Origin: Bacteroidota bacterium
GTDB taxonomy: Bacteria; Bacteroidota; Ignavibacteria; Ignavibacteriales; Melioribacteraceae
Direction of reading: 5' to 3'
Length of the DNA stretch: 58,708 nucleotides
Assembly: GCA_018829205.1 (NCBI GenBank)
Contig: JAHJUE010000026.1
Coordinates: forward strand, 1-58,708
Below the pieces are notes generated by a model that was given only the letters and a program-made list of their open reading frames with translations, made no database searches and was not told the DNA's origin. Positions 39,477-47,350 of this stretch are shown piece by piece. The first letter of the stretch is position 1. Each line of letters opens with the position of its first letter. A program made the translations under genes and the position numbers.

Positions 39477-39603
39477 TGTCATTCCGGCAATCTTTTATGC
39501 CGGAATCTTCAATACTTAAAATTTTTAGATTCCCGCAAACTACATGCGGGAATGACAAATCCACTCAAAATCTTTCAGATTCCCGCGAACTACAAACGGG
39601 AAT
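39477..39603. repeat. Cluster of three REP-like palindromes upstream of the GIY-YIG gene
   Basis: ATTCCGGC (39481-39488)/GCCGGAAT (39499-39506); ATTCCCGCA (39529-39537)/TGCGGGAAT (39545-39553); ATTCCCG (39579-39585)/CGGGAAT (39597-39603). The first two repeat the doublet at 38064-38135. Confidence 0.8.
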
Positions 39604-39608
39604 GCAAA

Positions 39609-40175
39609 TTACTCGCCTTTTTCTTTCTTTTCTGCCGCTTCTTTTGCTTTAGCTGCAGCCGCGGCTGCTTTTTCTGCTTCTTTTTGCGCCTGCATTTTTT
39701 CGAAGTTTGCTTTCTTTTCTTCTGCTTCGGAGTTTGTTAATGTTCCGAATTTGTATAATAAATTTTCACGCTCAAATTCCGAAAATTCATAAACATCTGT
39801 CATATAAATACATTCTGTCGGACAAGGATATACGCAAAGAGAACAATAGCAGCATTTCGCGATATCGATATTAAACTTTGTAACCCAAAGAGCTTTCTTT
39901 TTACCGTTAGAAGTTGTTCCCAAATCTTCCGTAGGAAGTGATTTTACGGTTTCAATTTCTATACAATTAACCGGACAAGCGCGCGCGCATTGGTCGCATC
40001 CGATACAGTCATCCATATTTACATACAGTCTGTTTCTTGCTCTTTCAGGGAGCGGCAATTTTACATCGGGATATTGAATGGTAACAGAGGGAACAAAAAG
40101 ATGTTTAAAAGTTATCTTCATTCCGACTACAACAGTCCAAAGCGCGTCCCATGTATTTCTTAAGTATGCTTTCAT
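39609..40175 (-). CDS. nuoI: NADH-quinone oxidoreductase subunit I
   Basis: 188 residues. Two [4Fe-4S] motifs CIGCDQCARACP and CCYCSLCVYPCP. It is extended beyond the usual end by an Ala/Lys/Glu-rich tail of about 35 residues (KEAEKAAAAAAKAKEAAEKK), probably a charged helix. It passes electrons toward NuoB. Confidence 0.95.
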   Translation of the reverse strand: MKAYLRNTWDALWTVVVGMKITFKHLFVPSVTIQYPDVKLPLPERARNRLYVNMDDCIGCDQCARACPVNCIEIETVKSLPTEDLGTTSNGKKKALWVTKFNIDIAKCCYCSLCVYPCPTECIYMTDVYEFSEFERENLLYKFGTLTNSEAEEKKANFEKMQAQKEAEKAAAAAAKAKEAAEKKEKGE

Positions 40176-40191
40176 ATAAATTTTTCGAATT

Positions 40192-41262
40192 CTATAATAA
40201 TGTGATAATACCGACTATAATTAAATTCAGTATTGCATAAGGAATTAAATATTTCCAGCAAACTGTCATAAGCTGATCTACTCTTAAACGCGGTAAAGTC
40301 CATCTTAACCACATTTGAACTAAAACAAAAAATACGCCTTTGGCCGTGAACCAGAAAAATTGCTCAAACGGTACAAGCCATGGTACGTCAATTACATTTC
40401 CAAAATAACCGAAAGGTGATTGATATCCTCCTAAAAATATTGCAACGGCAATTGCCGAGACTGCGAACATATTAGCGTATTCGGCAAGGAAAAACATGGC
40501 GAATTTCATTCCGGAATATTCAGTGTGAAATCCGGATACTAATTCCGATTCGGCTTCGGGAATATCAAACGGGGTTCTGTTAACTTCGGCTAATGAACTT
40601 ATATAAAAAATTATAAATGCTACGAACATAAAAGGAATCAATAATATATGCTGAAATCCTTCTCCTGCTCCTCCGAATAAATTCCAATTCCAGAAATAAG
40701 CAGTCTGCATTTCGCTCATTTTATGTAAGCTAAGTGTACCGGTCATCATAACAACAGTTAATATTACAATAGCAGTAGGTATTTCATAACTTACAATCTG
40801 CGCAACAGAACGCATAGCGCCAAGCAACGAGTATTTATTATTTGAAGCCCAGCCTGCCATTAAAATTGCGGCAACTACTAAACTTGAAATAGCTAGTATA
40901 TAAAATAAACCTAGATCAATATTTGAGCCTATAAACATTCCCGAAAAGGGGATTGCTGCAAATGCCGCGTAACTGCCGATAAAGATTAAATATGGGGCAA
41001 GATTGAACAATTTTTTATCAGCTGCGTCCGGTACAATATCTTCTTTTTGTATAAGCTTAAGAATGTCGGCAACAGTCTGCAATATACCATAATAACCTGT
41101 TCTCATTGGGCCAAGACGGTCTTGCATAAAAGCTGAAACCTTTCTTTCCAAATAAACAGCTATTAAAGCAAAGGGAAGTATAAATACAAATAACGGAATA
41201 GCCGCAAGCACAATCATTGCGACAATTTCATTCCCGAATAAATTTAATAATATTTCGTACAT
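40192..41262 (-). CDS. nuoH: NADH-quinone oxidoreductase subunit H
   Basis: 356 residues, about eight transmembrane helices. AVYLERKVSAFMQDRLGPMR and RTPFDIPEAESELVSGFHTE are the quinone-site signatures. Its start overlaps the nuoD stop by 1 nt. Confidence 0.97.
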   Translation of the reverse strand: MYEILLNLFGNEIVAMIVLAAIPLFVFILPFALIAVYLERKVSAFMQDRLGPMRTGYYGILQTVADILKLIQKEDIVPDAADKKLFNLAPYLIFIGSYAAFAAIPFSGMFIGSNIDLGLFYILAISSLVVAAILMAGWASNNKYSLLGAMRSVAQIVSYEIPTAIVILTVVMMTGTLSLHKMSEMQTAYFWNWNLFGGAGEGFQHILLIPFMFVAFIIFYISSLAEVNRTPFDIPEAESELVSGFHTEYSGMKFAMFFLAEYANMFAVSAIAVAIFLGGYQSPFGYFGNVIDVPWLVPFEQFFWFTAKGVFFVLVQMWLRWTLPRLRVDQLMTVCWKYLIPYAILNLIIVGIITLL

Positions 41263-42377
41263 TATCTGTCTATTTCTCCAAGTACAATGTCAAGGCTTCC
41301 TAAAATTGCTATAACGTCTGCAACCAAATGGCCTTTACACAATTCATTAAAAATTGTCATGTTTACAAATGAAGGAGCGCGGACTTTAACTCTAAACGGA
41401 TTTACCGAACCGTCGCTTATAATAAAGTATCCGAGTTCGCCTTTTGGATTTTCCACCCTTGTATAAATTGTTCCTTTAGGAGGTTTAATTCTTTTTGGAA
41501 TAGCGGATTGAACATCGCCTTCTGGAATATTATCAATTGCCTGTTCAATAATTCTAACGCTTTGTTCCATTTCCTGAACTCTTACATAATATCTGTCCCA
41601 GCAGTCGCCGACTGCGCCGTAAGTTCCTTTACCAACCGGAATTTCAAAATCAAATCTGTCGTATATCGAATAAGGATCTTCTTTTCTTACATCGAAAGCA
41701 ATTCCGCTTGCGCGCAGACTCGGGCCTGTAATACCGTAATTTATTGCCGTATCAAGGGGAAGTGTTCCGACATTAGCCGTTCTTTCAATAAAAATTTTGT
41801 TGTATGAAAGCAGGTTGTTTAACTCAACAATATTCGGTTTAAAACTTTCTAAAAACTCTTTTGTTAGCCTTACAAAATCGGGATGAATATCATGCGATAA
41901 ACCGCCGACCCACATATAATTATATAATAACCGTGCGCCGCATGTCATTTCAAACAGGCTTAATATTTTTTCTCTGTCTCTAAAACAATATAGGAAGGGA
42001 GTAAACGCGCCTATATCGACTCCGTATGTTCCAAGCGCGACAAGATGAGAAGCGATTCTTTGAAGTTCGCCCATTATAACTCTTATATAATCAACTCTTT
42101 CGGGGACTTCGATGCCTAGCAATTTTTCAACTGCAACAACGTATCCGAAATTGTTATACATCGACGCCAGATAATCCATTCTATCAGTGTAAGGAATAAC
42201 TTGAGGATATGTCATTGCTTCGCAATGTTTTTCAAAACATCTATGAAGATAACCCAGGTGAGGTCTAACGCTTATAATTAATTCACCGTCAAGTTCTAAT
42301 TCAAGTCGCAGCACACCGTGAGTAGAAGGGTGCTGTGGACCCATGTTTAATACCATTTCTTCAGTTTTCAGTGCCAT
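41262..42377 (-). CDS. nuoD: NADH-quinone oxidoreductase subunit D
   Basis: 371 residues, the 49-kDa type without a NuoC fusion. NMGPQHPSTHGVLRLELELD and the C-terminal DIVLGEIDR are intact. It contributes the quinone-binding site. Upstream of the ATG the minus strand has only a run of A residues and then repeat sequence, so no clear ribosome site is left. Confidence 0.96.
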   Translation of the reverse strand: MALKTEEMVLNMGPQHPSTHGVLRLELELDGELIISVRPHLGYLHRCFEKHCEAMTYPQVIPYTDRMDYLASMYNNFGYVVAVEKLLGIEVPERVDYIRVIMGELQRIASHLVALGTYGVDIGAFTPFLYCFRDREKILSLFEMTCGARLLYNYMWVGGLSHDIHPDFVRLTKEFLESFKPNIVELNNLLSYNKIFIERTANVGTLPLDTAINYGITGPSLRASGIAFDVRKEDPYSIYDRFDFEIPVGKGTYGAVGDCWDRYYVRVQEMEQSVRIIEQAIDNIPEGDVQSAIPKRIKPPKGTIYTRVENPKGELGYFIISDGSVNPFRVKVRAPSFVNMTIFNELCKGHLVADVIAILGSLDIVLGEIDR

Positions 42378-42385
42378 TTTTTTTT

Positions 42386-42417
42386 AGATTTGAGATATGA
42401 GATTTGAGACGCAAGAT
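42386..42417. repeat. Left inverted copy of the 14-nt repeat bounding the S23 gene
   Basis: Two units, GATTTGAGATATGA (42387-42400) and GATTTGAGACGCAA (42401-42414). The 32 nt 42386-42417 are complementary at 28 positions to 42790-42821 on the other side of the gene. Confidence 0.75.
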
Positions 42418-42418
42418 T

Positions 42419-42781
42419 TTAATTTGAAATTAATTTTGCCTTAAACCCATAAATCAATTTTTGTATTTCCGATAATTGTTTTAAAACTTTATTTAATTTT
42501 TCTTCTTCTATAAATTCTAAATCAAACGATAAATATAATTGTGTTTCTAATTCAAATGCCGATCCGTTTGCCATATCTAAAAATCTAATAAAATCTTTAT
42601 CGGAACCTCTTCCGGCACCTTCAGCAATATTAGAAGCAATCGAAACAGCAGCTCGTTTAATTTGCGAGCTTAAACCAAATTTTTCTTCATTAGGAAAAAT
42701 TTCAGTTAATAAATAAATATCTTTAACTAAAATTCTTGTTTTCTGCCAGACGATCAACTCTTTGAAATTATGCATATCCAA
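42419..42781 (-). CDS. Four-helix-bundle protein (23S rRNA intervening-sequence, S23 type)
   Basis: 120 residues. Typical start HNFKELIVWQKTRILVKDIY, then KFGLSSQIKRAAVSIASNIA and EGAGRGSDKDFIRFLDMANG. The family was first noted in intervening sequences of 23S rRNA and also occurs as free-standing genes; its biochemical role is unknown. It lies between nuoC and nuoD in operon orientation. Its stop and start codons lie within a few bases of inverted repeat blocks, so it looks like a discrete inserted unit. Met1 or Met3 may be the start. Confidence 0.93.
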   Translation of the reverse strand: MDMHNFKELIVWQKTRILVKDIYLLTEIFPNEEKFGLSSQIKRAAVSIASNIAEGAGRGSDKDFIRFLDMANGSAFELETQLYLSFDLEFIEEEKLNKVLKQLSEIQKLIYGFKAKLISN

Positions 42782-42782
42782 A

Positions 42783-42957
42783 GTCTCACATCTTGTGTCT
42801 CAAATCTTGTGTCTCAAATCTTGTGTCTCAAATCTTGTGTCTCAAATCTTGTGTCTCAAATCTCGTGTCTCAAATCTTGTGTCTCAAATCTTGTGTCTCA
42901 AATCTTGTGTCTCAAATCTCGTGTCTCAAATCTCGTGTCTCAAATCTCACGTCTAAT
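42783..42957. repeat. Tandem array of a 14-nt unit (TCTTGTGTCTCAAA)
   Basis: Eleven full units from 42791 to 42944 plus degenerate partial units at both ends. Variation is limited to TCTTGTG/TCTCGTG at one position. The last partial unit contains the nuoC stop codon (42953-42955). There are no unique spacers, so it is not a CRISPR array. Confidence 0.95.
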
Positions 42958-43486
42958 AAGGCACCTTCATCCCCTGGTAAAACTCCGGATTCTTATAATC
43001 TTTTCTTAAAGGATATCCTTGCCAATCGTAGGGCATTAAAATTCTAATTAAGTCAGGATGATTTAAAAATTTGAATCCGTACATATCATAAGCTTCGCGT
43101 TCGTGCCAGTCGGCGCATTTCCAAACAGATTCAACCGATTCAACTTCCGGGTTTTCTCTTGGCGCAGATACTTTAAGAGTAATTTTATGTTTAATGCTTG
43201 TAGAATGAAGATGATAATAAACCGATAATGTGCCGCCGGTTATAATTTCAGTGCCGTCTTCATCTTTAACTTTTTCGCCGTTAGCATCATCGACACCTGA
43301 TAAATTCATTAAGCTGTCAAATAATAATTGGTCATTAGTTCTCAAAAAACCGCAAATTTTATGAATTTTTAACGGATCAGTATTAATAATAACTTCAGTG
43401 GGCATATCGGTTATTAATTCAAACGCTGTTCCGGGGAATTCATTTTTTAGAATTTCAAAAATTTCTTCGGGAGTTTTCATCTGCAT
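42953..43486 (-). CDS. nuoC: NADH-quinone oxidoreductase subunit C
   Basis: 177 residues. The 30-kDa signature CADWHEREAYDMYGFKFLNH and RILMPYDWQGYPLRKDY are clear. Met3 (43480) is an equally possible start. The gene ends inside the 14-nt repeat array. Confidence 0.95.
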   Translation of the reverse strand: MQMKTPEEIFEILKNEFPGTAFELITDMPTEVIINTDPLKIHKICGFLRTNDQLLFDSLMNLSGVDDANGEKVKDEDGTEIITGGTLSVYYHLHSTSIKHKITLKVSAPRENPEVESVESVWKCADWHEREAYDMYGFKFLNHPDLIRILMPYDWQGYPLRKDYKNPEFYQGMKVPY

Positions 43487-43559
43487 ATTTCTCTTTTATT
43501 TAAGGCCGGACGGAACTCGCCATTTGGAATTATTTTTTTAATTGTAAATATAGCTCGTT

Positions 43560-44051
43560 TCATGCGGTCTTTTTTCTCATACTTTCGTTTCTGATTTTTT
43601 CCTGCAGTTTTAATAATCCTTCTAATAATGCCTCAGGTCTTGGGGGACAACCAGGCACATAAACATCAACAGGAATTACACGGTCGATGCCTTTTAATAC
43701 ATGATATCCGTGTTCCCAATAAGGACCGCCGCAATTGGCGCAGCTTCCCATCGAAATAATATATTTAGGATCAGCCATTTGTTCGTATAATCTTTTAATA
43801 CGAAGCGCCATTTTTAAGGTAACTGTTCCTGATATAATAATTATGTCGGCTTGACGAGGGGAGGGACGGGGAATTACACCGAATCTGTCAAAATCATAAT
43901 GTGAGGCAGATGTTGCCATCATTTCTATCGCGCAGCATGCGAGTCCGAATCCAAGCTGCCATAGAGAAGAAAGTCGCGCCCAATTCAAAAGGTCATCTGC
44001 TTTAGCAATAACAATATTGCTGTCGGAAAATTCTTTATCTAATAAACCCAT
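43560..44051 (-). CDS. nuoB: NADH-quinone oxidoreductase subunit B
   Basis: 163 residues. The N2-cluster cysteines are in [23 protein letters not shown] and [15 protein letters not shown]. It carries the terminal cluster that reduces quinone. Confidence 0.97.
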   Translation of the reverse strand: MGLLDKEFSDSNIVIAKADDLLNWARLSSLWQLGFGLACCAIEMMATSASHYDFDRFGVIPRPSPRQADIIIISGTVTLKMALRIKRLYEQMADPKYIISMGSCANCGGPYWEHGYHVLKGIDRVIPVDVYVPGCPPRPEALLEGLLKLQEKIRNESMRKKTA

Positions 44052-44052
44052 T

Positions 44053-44092
44053 ATTCTAAATGCTCAATTATAAATTCTAAATGCTCAATTAT
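44053..44092. repeat. Direct duplication between nuoA and nuoB
   Basis: ATTCTAAATGCTCAATTAT occurs at 44053-44071 and 44074-44092 (21-nt period). The second copy includes the nuoA stop codon. Confidence 0.8.
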
Positions 44093-44538
44093 TCAGTTAC
44101 AACTTCTTCTTTTATTTGATTTACCTGGGGTTTCTTTTTTAATAATTCATCAAGTACAGGAGGTTTAGGCTGAGGTCTTGCCCATTCCAAATCACCTTTA
44201 CGCCATTCGTATGCCATTCCCAATGTAAGAACAAGAAGGAAAATTATTCCAACGGCAAACCCGTAGAATCCGAAATCCTTATAAATTAATGCCCATGGGA
44301 AAAGCAGAACAACTTCAACGTCAAATATCAAAAAGATTAAAGCAACAACAAAGAAACGAATATTAAACTTAACCCAGGGTGTGCCTTCAGGGTTTTCTCC
44401 GCATTCATAAGTCATTTGTTTTTCTTTAGTTGGCCTGTCTGGTCTTATAAACATTGCCGCTGCTATGGCAATTAATACAAATCCTCCTGCCATAAGCATA
44501 AAGATGAAAATTTTACCGAATTCAGTTAGCATAAACAT
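44089..44538 (-). CDS. nuoA: NADH-quinone oxidoreductase subunit A
   Basis: 149 residues, three transmembrane helices. YECGENPEGTPWVKFNIRFF and FLIFDVEVVLLFPWA are the family signatures. The C-terminal tail beyond the last helix is extended (RPQPKPPVLDELLKKKPQ). First gene of nuoABCDHIJKLMN. Confidence 0.95.
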   Translation of the reverse strand: MFMLTEFGKIFIFMLMAGGFVLIAIAAAMFIRPDRPTKEKQMTYECGENPEGTPWVKFNIRFFVVALIFLIFDVEVVLLFPWALIYKDFGFYGFAVGIIFLLVLTLGMAYEWRKGDLEWARPQPKPPVLDELLKKKPQVNQIKEEVVTE

Positions 44539-44879
44539 TCATTAATTTTTATTGGAGCAAAATAATACAAGACTAAAATAAAGTCAAGGACAAATATATC
44601 TTAAATTCGGATTTACAAAAAAAGATTTAAAATTCTTATTATGAAACGGAAATCTTGCAACAATTTTTAAGGATGTTGTTAATATTACAAAATTTTACAT
44701 CTTGTATAAACCAAACCTTAATGATAGGGGAAAATCACAAGCGTAAATATAAAGTATCCCATGCGAGACTGAATCCAATTTTAATAACTCCGTTCACATA
44801 TTTAGCTGCTGAATTAAAATTCCCGGAAGAATCAATGTAATTTGAATATGCGTATTCTCTGTCGTTAGTCCAAAGTTAC
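44539..44879. other. Intergenic region upstream of nuoA
   Basis: A+T-rich; it must contain the nuo promoter on the minus strand. I see no convincing gene, repeat or clear box in it. Confidence 0.5.
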
Positions 44880-45172
44880 TTATTCACTTTTAATCTTTTT
44901 AATAAAACAAACTACTCTTTCAATTTCCTCAAAACCAAGGTGTTTATTAATTCCTATGCTTTTTTATTGGTGATTTCAGTATTACTGGCTAGTTCTGCAA
45001 ACCCTTTTTCAATCGCTCACATTTCAGCAGTTTTCATTAATAATTTTCCGCCCCCTTTGCCTTGATATTTTTCATCTATGTACCAAGCCTCTATAAATGG
45101 AATTCTCGGATGTCTGCTGCCTTCTGCAAATTCTCGAATATTAATTTCTATTGATAAGTGTACTAATAAATC
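44880..45172 (-). pseudogene. Remnant of a GNAT acetyltransferase (AAC(6')-like)
   Basis: Reading the minus strand gives VHLSIEINIREFAEGSRHPR, then FIEAWYIDEKYQGKGGGKLL, a stop codon after KTAEM, continued AIEKGFAELASNTEITNKK. A frameshift follows, and the new frame reads GINKHLGFEEIERVVCFIKK and ends at 44880-44882. The order matches the acetyl-CoA-binding and C-terminal parts of aminoglycoside 6'-N-acetyltransferase-type GNAT proteins. The N-terminal part is missing, ending at the neighbouring gene's stop. A single stop plus a single frameshift indicates fairly recent decay. Confidence 0.8.
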
Positions 45173-45886
45173 TTATTCTTTGTTATAGATAACTGGAGTT
45201 TTATACTTCCATTCTTGCCATAATTTGTCATTTGATATTAGTTCTACCATAAAATGACTGACGTTAATTCTACTTGTTTTGCCGGGATTAAAAATCGGGC
45301 TGCGTATTTTTTTATTATGTATTTCATAATTGGTAACGTTATCTTCGTCGAAAAGTGAATCCGGACGAACTGTAACCCATTCAACGCTGGTCTTTGAGCT
45401 TAATTCGTTAACAAGTTTATTTGCTGCAAGCATATTATCTTTATGAGGAGGCAATAAAACTTCCAACAAGGTAAAAACTAATTTTTCTCTGAAGTCGTTT
45501 ACTTCATTTATCTTTCCGTTTGTGTATGCGGTTGTACTCATTAAGATAAACTTTGAGTTAATATGTTGAGACTTCAACGCTTCAATTATTTTCGAAACAG
45601 TATTTGAAACTAATTTAAGAGGGGGACCATATATGCCTTTAAAACTTATATTATGGCCAAGGCAACAAATAACAGAATTACAATCTTTTACAAGTTCATT
45701 TATTTTTGCAACCTCAAAGTCATTAATATTTCCTTTTATTATTTCAATGCCCTTGTCATCTGAAATTTGACTTGGTAGAATAGCGGATTTTCTTACGACT
45801 ATTCGAACTTGAATGTTTCTTTTGATAAGCTCTTGTACAACCAATTTGCCTGTTGCTCCGCTTGCGCCCAAAACTAGAACTTTCAT
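45173..45886 (-). CDS. NAD(P)-binding atypical short-chain dehydrogenase (NmrA/SDR-like)
   Basis: 237 residues. The N-terminal dinucleotide fold is KVLVLGASGATGKLVVQEL, with ICCLGHNISFKGIYGPP and FILMSTTAYTN following, as in NAD(P)H-binding proteins of the SDR_a5/NmrA type. Substrate or regulatory role unknown. Flanked by a pseudogene and a repeat region, so part of the accessory zone. Confidence 0.85.
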   Translation of the reverse strand: MKVLVLGASGATGKLVVQELIKRNIQVRIVVRKSAILPSQISDDKGIEIIKGNINDFEVAKINELVKDCNSVICCLGHNISFKGIYGPPLKLVSNTVSKIIEALKSQHINSKFILMSTTAYTNGKINEVNDFREKLVFTLLEVLLPPHKDNMLAANKLVNELSSKTSVEWVTVRPDSLFDEDNVTNYEIHNKKIRSPIFNPGKTSRINVSHFMVELISNDKLWQEWKYKTPVIYNKE

Positions 45887-46283
45887 ATCTGTGTTGTCCT
45901 AAAATAGGTTGACATTTTTCGTTATTAAAAACTAAAAACTTAATGCACTAAAGACAATGTTTTTTTATTATAAAAATATATTAAGAACTGCAGTTTTACT
46001 TATCCGCCGCGGCGGATTCCTAACAAGCTAGCGGAACTTTAGGGCATGAGATAAACACCTAAAGTATATTCAAGTAATCTCAGTTTTATCTCATCTCCTA
46101 AACTTTACACATAAACTAATTTATAGAGCCACTTTCTTAAAACTAAAAAATTTACCTGCCGAAGCCACTCCTTTACAAAGTTTCGTAGTACGTACTCTCA
46201 TTCACTTCGTTTCGGAGAGCATGCTTTGGAGTAAGGGGGCGGCATTCAACCGTTTGAATATCACGGGCGGATTGACTTATTCA
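45887..46283. repeat. Gene-free region holding a diverged copy of the ~250-bp cassette repeat
   Basis: It contains the perfect palindrome ATCCGCCGCGGCGGAT (46002-46017) and GAGCCACTTTCTTAAAACTA with TTTACCTGCCGAAGCC (about 46126-46166). The last part resembles 46890-46938 and 47800-47846 in order and wording. A stretch with nested inverted repeats follows (46160-46245), ending GGGCGGATTGACTTATTCATT (to about 46285). Copy C of the repeat family. Confidence 0.6.
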
Positions 46284-46757
46284 TTAAGTTACAGCATTTA
46301 TTTCTTTAATATTATATTTAACAGCAATAGTTTTTATAAAAGATTTAATTTCTTTTATTTGTTGATAATTTAGTCTTGCTAAACTAACAATCTCTGTTGA
46401 ACCATCATTTTTAGTAAACTCAACACTTGCGTATTTTAGACAAATCGACTTAAGATTTTTCCATTCTATTTTAATTCCGCTTTCGAAAAACCTGTATTTA
46501 ACTAATAGTTCTTTTTCAGAAAGATAAAAAAATCTTTTACCAATTAAATCCTTGAATATTTTCCCAGAACCATCAAATATTTGGAAAAGGCCCACAATTG
46601 GTAGTAGTACTAAGTTCATAATTTCTATTGTTCTTATTTCGCCTTTATTTAAGTAAAAAATTAGATTCACGACAGAAAGTAAAATCATTAATAAACCGAG
46701 AACTAATTTCAATTTTGATTTCGACTGGTTGTTAAAATCTAAATAAAAGTTTTCCAT
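46284..46757 (-). CDS. Small membrane protein of unknown function
   Basis: 157 residues. Two hydrophobic helices near the N-terminus (LVLGLLMILLSVVNLIFYL and IEIMNLVLLPIVGLFQIF) precede a soluble C-terminal part (YLSEKELLVKYRFFESG, KIEWKNLKSICLKYASVEF). That part reads like a bacterial PH-type beta domain, but this is only a guess. It lies between copies A and C of the cassette repeat. Confidence 0.7.
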   Translation of the reverse strand: MENFYLDFNNQSKSKLKLVLGLLMILLSVVNLIFYLNKGEIRTIEIMNLVLLPIVGLFQIFDGSGKIFKDLIGKRFFYLSEKELLVKYRFFESGIKIEWKNLKSICLKYASVEFTKNDGSTEIVSLARLNYQQIKEIKSFIKTIAVKYNIKEINAVT

Positions 46758-46780
46758 TTGATCTCCAAATTTATTTACTC

Positions 46781-47001
46781 AACGGCGTTTACGATAAGAA
46801 TCGTTTCAGAAAAGGATGTCGCATAAAAAACAACTGCCGATTATTTAGTCCGTTGTGGCGTTACTAATTATTTATTTATAACTACATTTAAAAGCCGACT
46901 TTTATAAAACACAATACTTAAGAATTTACCCGCCGTAGCCTTTGGCGTAGGAGGGCTGCAACTACCCGGTTTGACGAAGCGGGCTGGTTGATTTGCTTGT
47001 C
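46781..47001. repeat. Cassette-type repeat, copy A
   Basis: It shares long stretches with copy B: ACTAATTATTTATTT, AAAACACAATACTTAAGAAT, TTTACCCGCC, TAGCCTTTGGCGTA, CTGCAACTACCCGG, TTGACGAA and TTGATTTGCTTGT. The 46758-47077 gene-free interval consists of this copy plus the antitoxin operator. Confidence 0.8.
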
Positions 47002-47012
47002 ATATGGTTTTT
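47002..47012. repeat. Left end of an 11-bp inverted pair flanking the Phd/RelE unit
   Basis: ATATGGTTTTT; its exact reverse complement AAAAACCATAT is at 47650-47660. It begins where the shared repeat ends (…TTTGCTTGTC). Confidence 0.7.
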
Positions 47013-47029
47013 AATATTATTATTGCATT

Positions 47030-47045
47030 TATCATAATTATGATA
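47030..47045. promoter_or_regulatory. Operator palindrome of the Phd/RelE module
   Basis: TATCATAATTATGATA is a perfect 16-nt palindrome 32 nt before the antitoxin ATG, in the expected position for Phd/YefM autoregulation. AAGGAG (47063-47068) is the ribosome site. Confidence 0.65.
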
Positions 47046-47077
47046 TAGTTTTGACACATATTAAGGAGATTTAATTA

Positions 47078-47350
47078 ATGCCAATTATAAAACCAATATC
47101 TGATCTACGAAATAAATCAAACGAGATTTCTAAATTAGCCCACAACGCAAACGAACCTATTTTTATAACAAAAAATGGTGAAGGCGATTTGGTTGTTATG
47201 TCTATGGCTCATTATTCAAAACTACAAGTAAAACTTGATTTACTGGGGAAATTATCTGTTTCACAAAATCAAAAAGCAGATGGCGATAAAGGTAGAACAT
47301 TAAAACAAGTTATGACAAATATTAGAGCTACAATTCATGCCAACAAATAA
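47078..47350 (+). CDS. Phd/YefM-family antitoxin
   Basis: 90 residues. IKPISDLRNKSNEISKLAHN and EPIFITKNGEGDLVVMSMAH are typical of the Phd/YefM DNA-binding fold; the C-terminal part would wrap the toxin. It overlaps the toxin gene by 14 nt. It lies opposite to the neighbouring genes and is flanked by copies A and B of the repeat. Confidence 0.9.
   Translation: MPIIKPISDLRNKSNEISKLAHNANEPIFITKNGEGDLVVMSMAHYSKLQVKLDLLGKLSVSQNQKADGDKGRTLKQVMTNIRATIHANK

Noticed and set aside
42783-42957. Resemblance to a CRISPR array
   Set aside because: The 14-nt units follow one another without spacers, and no cas gene is present.
42762-43047. Overlapping plus-strand frames encoding repeated 'SCVSNLVSQILCLK' peptides
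   Set aside because: They are translations of the 14-nt tandem repeat in three frames, not genes.
46002-46017. The ATCCGCCGCGGCGGAT palindrome as a terminator
   Set aside because: No T-run follows it on either strand in any of the three copies.
46284-46757. Private complementary ends for the small membrane-protein unit, like its two neighbours
   Set aside because: The candidate ends (GTTGAGTAAAT near 46784 read on the minus strand and GATTGACTTATT near 46270) match only partly, so this unit does not clearly obey the rule.
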